A DNA stretch of 20,904 nt. Origin: CAYNFH01 sp964396385 (GTDB taxonomy: Bacteria > Armatimonadota > Chthonomonadetes > Chthonomonadales > CAJBBX01). Below the pieces are notes generated by a model that was not told where the DNA came from, searched no databases, and worked only from the letters and a program-made list of their open reading frames with translations. Positions 6,731 through 13,001 of this stretch are shown here, piece by piece. The stretch is taken from NCBI GenBank assembly GCA_964396385.1, contig CAYNFH010000109.1, forward strand, positions 1 to 20,904, written 5' to 3'. The translations under genes were made by a program, and so were the position numbers. The stretch's first letter is position 1, and the number at the start of each line of letters is the position of its first letter.

Positions 6731-9700
6731 ATGCCAAACCGACCACTCTCCCCCTTCTCGCGGCGATCAATCGGCCTGATAGCAGTCGCAATCCTCGGCT
6801 CTCTGCTACTCACCGGCTGCCCCAAGCCTAACACGGCAACCCTCCCACGCGAACACCCGGATACATACAGGCAGATGGTGTCCGCCTTTACCATCGCCGC
6901 GATCAAGCTCAAGGTAGGCGACCAAGACAAGGCGCAAGATCCGCATCCAGAGGCGGCATACGTCAAGCCAACCGAACTCGTACCGGACGAGCCGGCCGGG
7001 TGGGCGAACTTAGGCCTGTACTACCTGCGCCGAGACAGGTTGAAGGACGCTGAACAGGCGCTCAAGACGGCGAAGAGGCTAGCCGCGCAGAACGGAAGAA
7101 TCGAGGCGTTAGAAGGGTTCTTGGCAGACAAGAACAACCACCTCGATCAAGCCGTGGAGCATCTGAGGACCGCTACCAAGCTGGACCCGAACGATGTCCA
7201 GGTGCGATACGCTCTCATTCGAATGCTGGATCGTACTCCGGGCAACGCTGAAGCGGCGCGGGTGGAGCAGCTTCAAGGCATAGTCGCCGCTCAGCCGCTC
7301 AACATGCGTGCTCTCGTGGAGCTTGCGGTCGCAGAGGCCAAGACCGGTCAGTTCGATCAGGCTCTAGGTGCATTGACCAAGATGCGGCCTTTCGAGGATC
7401 ACTGGCCTCAACCGATCCGCACCGCCTACCAGGAAGCGCTGGCTGCTAACCGACAACATAGCCACGAAGATGCGTATTCCAAGACGTTCATCTTCAAGAA
7501 TGTGTCGGTGCAGACTCCGGAATACGCTGTCGGCTCCTTACAGCTATCGCCTGCCGTCGATTACTACAGCTCCCAGCAGAGCGGCCTTCTGGATCCAATG
7601 GAGCGGTTCGTGGTCCTCAAGAACCCCGATCCGACGCCATCAGCACCGGACACTGCCCTAAGCTTCGCCATGTCTCCGGTTGCTTCGGAGAACAGCGCCA
7701 GATGGAGCATGGTTCGAGAAGTCTGTTTAGTCCCGGATATGGATAGCGAGGAAGCGTCGCGCTTCTCTCTCCCGGAGACACCGAGGGGACCGGCCTTCCT
7801 CGTTCGCGCCAGTGGCAGCAACATTTCACTGGCCTCAGGCAACAAGCGGGTCAGCCTTCCTTTCCCCGGTGGTCCCCAACAGACACCCCCTGGACCTAAC
7901 GGGATGCTGTTCGCCGACGTCGCCTATCACTTCCGACCGGATATCGTTGTGGCGGGCGCTGGCGGATTGCGGATCTTTGTGGCCAAACACGGCCTTACTT
8001 TCGAGGACATTACTCCGTCCACCGGCCTCCCTCCGGCGGTGACTGCGCATCCCTATACCGGCGTTTGGGCCGCGGATATCGACTCTGACGGAGATCTCGA
8101 TCTCGTGCTTGGGACGACAACTGGGCGTGTCTCTGTGCTGCGCAATAACGGAAATCAGACCTTCCAAGCCATTACGCCATTTGGCCAGGTCTCAGGCCTC
8201 CACGACTTTGCATACGGTGACTTGGATGGAGATGGGGTTGCGGATGCGGTACTCGTGGATGGTTCCGGTAAGCTCCACGTGATGCAGAATCTCCGCTCTG
8301 GAGTGTTCAAAGAGTGGAGCCTACCCGCCGGATTCGAGCATGTCGCGGCGGTTGCTCTCACCGACATCGAACGCAAGGGCACGCTGAACGTGATCGCTCT
8401 GCTCAGCGACGGCTCCGTGAAGTCTCTTGCAAAGGGCCCCGGAAACGGAGCGTGGACCGCAGCATCTCTAACGACGTGGACCAGTCCACCTGCAGACCGC
8501 TCCGCGCGCATTTTCTGGGCGGATCTCGACCTGAATGGGAGTCCCGACCTCGTGGCAACCGGCTCCCAGGGCACGCAAGTCTGGCTGAGCGATGGACGTG
8601 GAGGGCTTTCTCCGCTTCCCGCAATGCCAGACCTCCGGCAGGCGGCTGCTGCCGAGCCAAACACCGAAGGTTCAGGCGCGAATGGACGTATCGACCTCGT
8701 CGGTTTGGATGCTCAAGGCAGAGTGGTCCGGGGTGCCAATCATGGCACCAAACAGTATGGTTGGCACGCTATGCGACCCAGGGCGGATCACGTTGCTGAG
8801 CACGACAGCAGTGTAACAGGTACGCACCGCATAAACACATTCGGCGTCGGTGGCATCGCCTCGATTCGCGCCGGCCTGCTCGTAGAGTCCGTTCCTATTC
8901 AGGGTGATCAGGTGCTGTTCGGGCTTGGGGATAACGCGGCCGGGGACTACGTACTCATGGAATGGCCCAACGGTACCGTTAATGGCCAGTTCGCGCCACA
9001 GCGCAATTCTTCGGAGGAGGCGCTGCAGCGCCTCACCGGGTCCTGCCCGTGGCTGTTCGCGTGGAACGGGCGCCGCATGGAGTTTGTGACCGACATCTTG
9101 TGGAGCTCGCCCCTGGGGCTGCGGATCAACGCGCAGAATACGGCCGGAGTGGCGAGCACCCGGGACTGGGTGAACGTGCGCGGCGACCAGCTCGCGCCGA
9201 AGGACGGCTACTACGACCTGCGCATCACCGCGGAGCTGTGGGAGACGCACTTCTTTGACATGGTGCGCCTGATGACGGTGGACCATCCGGCCGGAACGTC
9301 GGTCTCCGTGGACGAGCGGTTCTCGGTGCCGCCCCTCAAGCCGGAGCTGCACGAGATGACGCCGCCTGAGCCGGTCCGGCGCGCCACGGACGACCGTGGC
9401 CAGGACGTGACGGACCTCGTGCGCACCCGCGACTGGCGGTACCTGGACGTCGGCCGCGGTGAGTACCAGGGCGTCACGCGGGACCACTATGTCGAGGTCC
9501 AACTCGATCCGTCGGTTAGCGACAGAAGGGGAGAAGGTGCTGCGGACCTCCGAATCCCGAGCCGAGGGAGGCTCGGGCGGCCGCAGGGGAGAAGGGGAGA
9601 CGCCCGAATCCGGTCTCACGACTCACGACTTACGTCTCACGACTGGCCTCTGTTCCTCGTCGCTCAGGGCTGGGTCCACCCGACGGACAGCTCCATTAAC

Positions 9701-10474
9701 CTGGCGCTCGGGCAGGGCAAGCACGAGCTGCCGCGCGACTTGTGCCTGGAGGTGCCGGACGGCAAAGGTGGGTGGAGGGTCGCCGTTCCGCACCTGGGCT
9801 TCCCGGCAGGCAAGAACAAGACTATGCTCATCGACTTGAGCGGCGTTCAGGCGTTCAGGCGTTCAGGTGATGGCAAGCCGATGAGGCTGCGCCTCCGCAC
9901 CAACATGGAGGTCTACTGGGACTTCCTGGGGACCGCCCGCGCGCTGCCGGCGAGCAACCTCCGAGTGCGGGAGATATCGCCGGAGGTGGCGGACCTGCGG
10001 TACCGCGGGTTCTCCGCCACTCGCCAGGCAAACGACTGGTCGCCGGAGCTGCCGGACTACAACGACGTCGCGCGGACGGGCCAGATGTGGCGGGACCTGG
10101 TCGGCTACTACACGCGCTTCGGCGACGTTCGCGAGCTGCTCGCCTCGGTGGACGACCGTTATGTCATCCTGAACGCGGGCGACGAGATCGCGCTGCGGTT
10201 TGCGGCCCCGCCGCCTCCACCTCCGGGCTGGGTGCGCGACTTCGTCTTTGTGAGCGACGGCTGGGAGAAGGACGGCAACCTGAACACCGGCTTCTCGGCA
10301 ACGGTGCTGCCCTTGCCTTCGCACGACAATCCGGCGTACAGCCGGCCGCCCACCACTCTGGAGGACGACCCCGTCTACCGGAAGCACGCCCGGGACTGGC
10401 AGGTATACCACACGCGGTACGTGACGCCGTACGCGGTGACACACGCCTTCCGCCCCGCCGCAGGAGAGCCATGA
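6731..10474 (+). CDS. Large lipoprotein with TPR, VCBS/FG-GAP and ASPIC/UnbV-type regions (CRTAC1-like)
   Basis: The 1247-residue protein starts with a lipoprotein signal whose lipobox LTGC puts the lipidated Cys at residue 30. Residues about 80-230 look like TPR helices (GWANLGLYYLRRDRLKDAEQ; AVEHLRTATKLDPND). VCBS/FG-GAP calcium loops occur near 445 (DIDSDGDLD), 494 (DLDGDGVAD) and 596 (DLDLNGSPD). Around 700-755 GIASIRAG and VLFGLG...MEWPNG match the ASPIC/UnbV pattern. The last 490 residues are an unassigned C-terminal region. It probably sits at the cell envelope as a binding or scaffold protein. Oddities: base composition changes near nucleotide 9000, and two tandem-repeat tracts lie in frame in the C-terminal third (9527-9642, 9843-9866). 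No Shine-Dalgarno precedes the ATG at 6731. Confidence 0.88.
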   Translation: MPNRPLSPFSRRSIGLIAVAILGSLLLTGCPKPNTATLPREHPDTYRQMVSAFTIAAIKLKVGDQDKAQDPHPEAAYVKPTELVPDEPAGWANLGLYYLRRDRLKDAEQALKTAKRLAAQNGRIEALEGFLADKNNHLDQAVEHLRTATKLDPNDVQVRYALIRMLDRTPGNAEAARVEQLQGIVAAQPLNMRALVELAVAEAKTGQFDQALGALTKMRPFEDHWPQPIRTAYQEALAANRQHSHEDAYSKTFIFKNVSVQTPEYAVGSLQLSPAVDYYSSQQSGLLDPMERFVVLKNPDPTPSAPDTALSFAMSPVASENSARWSMVREVCLVPDMDSEEASRFSLPETPRGPAFLVRASGSNISLASGNKRVSLPFPGGPQQTPPGPNGMLFADVAYHFRPDIVVAGAGGLRIFVAKHGLTFEDITPSTGLPPAVTAHPYTGVWAADIDSDGDLDLVLGTTTGRVSVLRNNGNQTFQAITPFGQVSGLHDFAYGDLDGDGVADAVLVDGSGKLHVMQNLRSGVFKEWSLPAGFEHVAAVALTDIERKGTLNVIALLSDGSVKSLAKGPGNGAWTAASLTTWTSPPADRSARIFWADLDLNGSPDLVATGSQGTQVWLSDGRGGLSPLPAMPDLRQAAAAEPNTEGSGANGRIDLVGLDAQGRVVRGANHGTKQYGWHAMRPRADHVAEHDSSVTGTHRINTFGVGGIASIRAGLLVESVPIQGDQVLFGLGDNAAGDYVLMEWPNGTVNGQFAPQRNSSEEALQRLTGSCPWLFAWNGRRMEFVTDILWSSPLGLRINAQNTAGVASTRDWVNVRGDQLAPKDGYYDLRITAELWETHFFDMVRLMTVDHPAGTSVSVDERFSVPPLKPELHEMTPPEPVRRATDDRGQDVTDLVRTRDWRYLDVGRGEYQGVTRDHYVEVQLDPSVSDRRGEGAADLRIPSRGRLGRPQGRRGDARIRSHDSRLTSHDWPLFLVAQGWVHPTDSSINLALGQGKHELPRDLCLEVPDGKGGWRVAVPHLGFPAGKNKTMLIDLSGVQAFRRSGDGKPMRLRLRTNMEVYWDFLGTARALPASNLRVREISPEVADLRYRGFSATRQANDWSPELPDYNDVARTGQMWRDLVGYYTRFGDVRELLASVDDRYVILNAGDEIALRFAAPPPPPPGWVRDFVFVSDGWEKDGNLNTGFSATVLPLPSHDNPAYSRPPTTLEDDPVYRKHARDWQVYHTRYVTPYAVTHAFRPAAGEP
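9527..9642. repeat. In-frame repeat insertion inside the lipoprotein gene
   Basis: An 11-base direct repeat AGGGGAGAAGG (9527-9537 and 9585-9595) brackets a perfect 8-bp hairpin (9556-9563 with 9570-9577). Four tandem 7-mers follow: CTCACGA, CTCACGA, CTTACGT and CTCACGA (9615-9642). The translation is a stretch of about 42 Arg/Gly/Ser/His-rich residues between the protein-like segments ending VQLDPS and starting WPLFLVAQGW. The reading frame stays open. The content resembles the intergenic tracts, not coding sequence. Confidence 0.8.
9843..9866. repeat. Octamer tandem repeat GCGTTCAG inside the lipoprotein gene
   Basis: Three exact tandem copies of GCGTTCAG form a 24-base block, a multiple of three, encoding roughly GVQAFRRSG between the segments IDLS and KPMRLRLRTN. 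The unit differs by one base from the GTGTTCAG octamer inside the DUF1553 gene at 14548-14579. Confidence 0.85.
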
Positions 10475-10547
10475 GCCATCCCTACCTGTACATCAGCCAT
10501 CAGGCCTCATACATCCGCCATAGGTTTCCAGGAGAGCCATGAGCCAT
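10461..10547. repeat. 19-bp direct duplication of a ribosome-binding site and start, flanking a repeat tract
   Basis: The same 19 bases, CAGGAGAGCCATGAGCCAT, occur at 10461-10479 and 10529-10547. Each contains a Shine-Dalgarno and ATGA. The first ATG (10471) overlaps the lipoprotein stop and opens a 23-codon reading frame whose TGA (10540-10542) overlaps the second ATG, the start of the DUF3500 gene. The 49 bases between hold a degenerate direct repeat, TACATCAGCCATCAGG at 10489-10504 and TACATCCGCCATAGG at 10510-10524. Confidence 0.85.
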
Positions 10548-11534
10548 TCCGTTTCGCTGGCGTCCGCTATGCTCGACTCGGCACGGCGCTTCCTCGCCGC
10601 TCTGTCGCCGGAGCAGTCCGAACGGTGCCGCCTTCCGTTCGAATCGGACGAGCGGTTCACCTGGTACTACACGCCGCGTGAGCGGAAGGGCGTCCCGTTC
10701 AAACAGTTGGACGAGCAGCAACGGAAGGCCGGGCTGGACCTGCTGCGCGTCGGCCTCAGCCAGCAGGGCTTCCATAAAGTGGAAACCATCCGCAGCCTTG
10801 AGAACGTCCTCCACGTGCTGGAGGCCGGACAGGGTCCAACCCGGGACCCGGAGCGGTACTACTTCACGCTATTCGGAGAGCCAGGCGCGGACCATCCGTG
10901 GGGCTGGCGGTTCGAGGGGCACCACGTCTCGCTTCATTGGACCAGCGTGGAGGGGCACGTCGTCGCCAGCACGCCGCAGTTCCTGGGCTCGAACCCGGCG
11001 GAGGTCCGGTCGGGACCTATGAAGGGAACCCGCGTGCTGGCCGCGGAGGGGGACCTGGCGAGGGCGTTGGTCCGCTCCCTGAATGCCGATCAGCGTCGAT
11101 TGGGAGTGCTGGGCGAGACCGCCCCGTCGGATATCGTAACCGGGAACCGGCGGCAGGTGGACATACTGGAGGACCGGGGCATCGCCTACGATCAGCTCGA
11201 CCACCATCAGAAGGGGCTGCTCTTCGCGCTCCTGAACGAATACGCCGGCGCGATGCCGCCGGAGCTAGCCCGGCAGCGGCTGGAGAGTATCAAGCGCGCC
11301 GGGTACGGCGTCATCAAGTATGCCTGGATGGGCGGGACGGATCCGGGCCAGGGCCACTACTATCGCATCCAGGGCAAGACGTTCCTCATCGAGTATGACA
11401 ATTCGCAGAACGATGCAAACCACATCCACACCGTCTGGCGAGACTTCCACGGGGACTGGGGGCGAGACGCGCTTCTGGACCACTACCAGGATCCGCACGG
11501 ACATCACGCGGAACGGGAAACACAGAGCGGCTAG
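10539..11534 (+). CDS. DUF3500 family protein
   Basis: The 331 residues match DUF3500 over nearly their whole length. Landmarks are the HxVSLHWT-like segment near residue 130, the long stretch with PQFLGSNPAEV, and the C-terminal block GHYYRIQGKTFLIEYDNSQN followed by ANHIHTVWRDF, the most conserved part of the family. The biochemical role of DUF3500 is unknown; the repeated His and acidic residues could suit metal or cofactor binding, but that is speculative. No signal peptide is seen. The ATG at 10539 has AGGAGAG just upstream, in the second copy of a duplicated 19-bp site. The 3' end overlaps the probable start of the PQQ-type dehydrogenase, suggesting coupled translation. Confidence 0.88.
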   Translation: MSHSVSLASAMLDSARRFLAALSPEQSERCRLPFESDERFTWYYTPRERKGVPFKQLDEQQRKAGLDLLRVGLSQQGFHKVETIRSLENVLHVLEAGQGPTRDPERYYFTLFGEPGADHPWGWRFEGHHVSLHWTSVEGHVVASTPQFLGSNPAEVRSGPMKGTRVLAAEGDLARALVRSLNADQRRLGVLGETAPSDIVTGNRRQVDILEDRGIAYDQLDHHQKGLLFALLNEYAGAMPPELARQRLESIKRAGYGVIKYAWMGGTDPGQGHYYRIQGKTFLIEYDNSQNDANHIHTVWRDFHGDWGRDALLDHYQDPHGHHAERETQSG

Positions 11535-12852
11535 ACTCGTCTCCGCACTCGCGGCTGCCGCGGTGGTCTGCGGAGCCGCGTACGTGCATGCCGCCAAAGG
11601 TCCGGTGCCGGCGGCCGGCAGAGTACTCATCGGGCAGGGACACAACGGCGACTTCACGGTGGATGCGCCCGGCGTGCGTCACCTCATCCGCGTCCGGGAC
11701 ATGCCGGCGCCGTACGCTACGCGCTCCGTCGACCACGGCCCCGACGTTATCCGCCGGCCGGAGGGCGCGTGGCCGAAGGCGCCTCCGGAATTCAAGGTCA
11801 CCCTTTATGCTACCGGCATCCGCAATCCCCGCCTGATCCGGGTCGCCCCGAACGGTGACGCCTTTGTCGCGGACAGCTATGGAGGGCGCGTACTGGTGTT
11901 CCGCGGGGTGCGCCCGGACGGCCGGGCAGCGGTCAGCGAGACGTTTGCCTCCGGCCTCCAGCTTCCGTTCGGCATCAACTTCTATCCGCCCGGTCCCAAT
12001 CCGCGGTACGTCTACGTGGGAGAGACGGGAGCCGTGGTCCGGTTCCCCTACCGGAATGGGGACCTGCACGCTCGCGGCCCGGCCGAGCACCTCGCAGACA
12101 TCCCGAGCGGCGGCAGGCTGCGCGGCGGGGGACACTGGACGCGGGACGTGGTATTCAGCCGGGACGGCCATCGGATGTTCGTGTCAGTAGGCTCCCGCAC
12201 CAACGACATGGAGACCTACGTTCCCTCGCTCGACGAGCACCGGGCGACGGTCCTGGAGTTCACGCCGGACGGTAAGAACGAGCGCGATTACGCCTCCGGC
12301 ATCCGCAACGCCGTGGGTATCGAGATCAATCCGGTCAACGGGGAGCTCTGGGGCTCCGTGAACGAGCGGGACGGCCTGGGCGATGACCTGGTGCCCGATT
12401 ACGTGACGAGGATCGAGCCCGGTGGGTTCTACGGATGGCCCTGGTACTACATCGGGAGCCATCACGACCCGCGCCACCGCGGCGCCCATCCGGAGCTGAA
12501 CGGCCGCGTTGCGGTCCCGGACGTGCTGCTCCAGTCGCACATGGCCTCGCTCGAGATGTGCTTCTACACCGGCAGCCAATTCCCGGCGGAGTACCGGAAC
12601 GACGCGTTCGCGGCGCAGCACGGCTCCTGGAATCGCCGCGTCCGGACGGGATACAAGATCGTCCGGATCCCGCAGAAGAACGGAGTGCCTACCGGCGAGT
12701 ACGTGGACTTCATTACGGGCTTCGTGATGCCGGACGGGCGCGTCTGGGGCCGCCCGGTAGGAGTTGCAACCGCAATGGACGGGGCCCTGCTCTTCACCGA
12801 CGATGGCACCGGGTCCATCTGGCGCGTGACGTACACCGGGAACAGGCATTAG
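11413..12852 (+). CDS. Secreted PQQ-dependent sugar (sorbosone-type) dehydrogenase
   Basis: The protein has the six-bladed propeller features of soluble PQQ sugar dehydrogenases: GIRNPRLIRVAPNGDAFVAD as the first blade, GGGHWTRDVVFS with the candidate catalytic His (residue 241 from this start), SGIRNAVGIEINP, GGFYGWPWYY, and AAQHGSWNR. The family oxidises sugars outside the cytoplasm and passes electrons from PQQ to acceptors. A signal peptide, RAARLVSALAAAAVVCGAAYVHA, precedes the mature part. The start is uncertain: the only nearby ATG in frame (11413) would overlap the DUF3500 gene by 122 bases and add about 35 atypical residues before the signal peptide. An unusual start codon closer to 11490-11510 is possible. 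No heme motif is fused. Confidence 0.85.
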   Translation: MQTTSTPSGETSTGTGGETRFWTTTRIRTDITRNGKHRAARLVSALAAAAVVCGAAYVHAAKGPVPAAGRVLIGQGHNGDFTVDAPGVRHLIRVRDMPAPYATRSVDHGPDVIRRPEGAWPKAPPEFKVTLYATGIRNPRLIRVAPNGDAFVADSYGGRVLVFRGVRPDGRAAVSETFASGLQLPFGINFYPPGPNPRYVYVGETGAVVRFPYRNGDLHARGPAEHLADIPSGGRLRGGGHWTRDVVFSRDGHRMFVSVGSRTNDMETYVPSLDEHRATVLEFTPDGKNERDYASGIRNAVGIEINPVNGELWGSVNERDGLGDDLVPDYVTRIEPGGFYGWPWYYIGSHHDPRHRGAHPELNGRVAVPDVLLQSHMASLEMCFYTGSQFPAEYRNDAFAAQHGSWNRRVRTGYKIVRIPQKNGVPTGEYVDFITGFVMPDGRVWGRPVGVATAMDGALLFTDDGTGSIWRVTYTGNRH

Positions 12853-12973
12853 CCGCGAATAGACGCGAATAAGCGCAACTGGGGAATACTGATCCGCGAT
12901 GGACGCGCCGGTTCGGTCGGGGTCGGTTCAGCACAAAGAAGCGATTCCCGTCCATTTGCGTTCATTGGCGGCT
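12851..12973. repeat. Decamer inverted repeat, AGCCGCGAAT family
   Basis: The left arm (12851-12877) reads AGCCGCGAAT, AGACGCGAAT, AAGCGCA. The right arm (12951-12973) is the near reverse complement, TCCATTTGCG, TTCATTGGCG, GCT. The 73-base centre has a GGTTCGGTCGGGGTCGGTTC stretch and no coding signal. The tract nearly fills the 149-base gap after the dehydrogenase. Its right arm contains the -35 box of the next promoter. Confidence 0.85.
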
Positions 12974-12993
12974 GGATCCTCTGGCCGTATAAT
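12965..12993 (+). promoter_or_regulatory. Promoter giving a probable leaderless mRNA
   Basis: TTGGCG (12965-12970), a 17-bp spacer and a perfect TATAAT (12988-12993) stand directly before the DUF1549/DUF1553 gene. Only eight bases separate TATAAT from the ATG at 13002, so transcription should begin at or within a base or two of the start codon. No Shine-Dalgarno is present, in agreement with a leaderless transcript. Confidence 0.65.
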
Positions 12994-13001
12994 AGTTACC
13001 A

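Noticed and set aside
10471..10542. Real 23-codon peptide gene
   Set aside because: It arises from the duplicated start site and runs through repeat-like DNA; it may be translated but is probably a by-product, so it is noted only as a finding.
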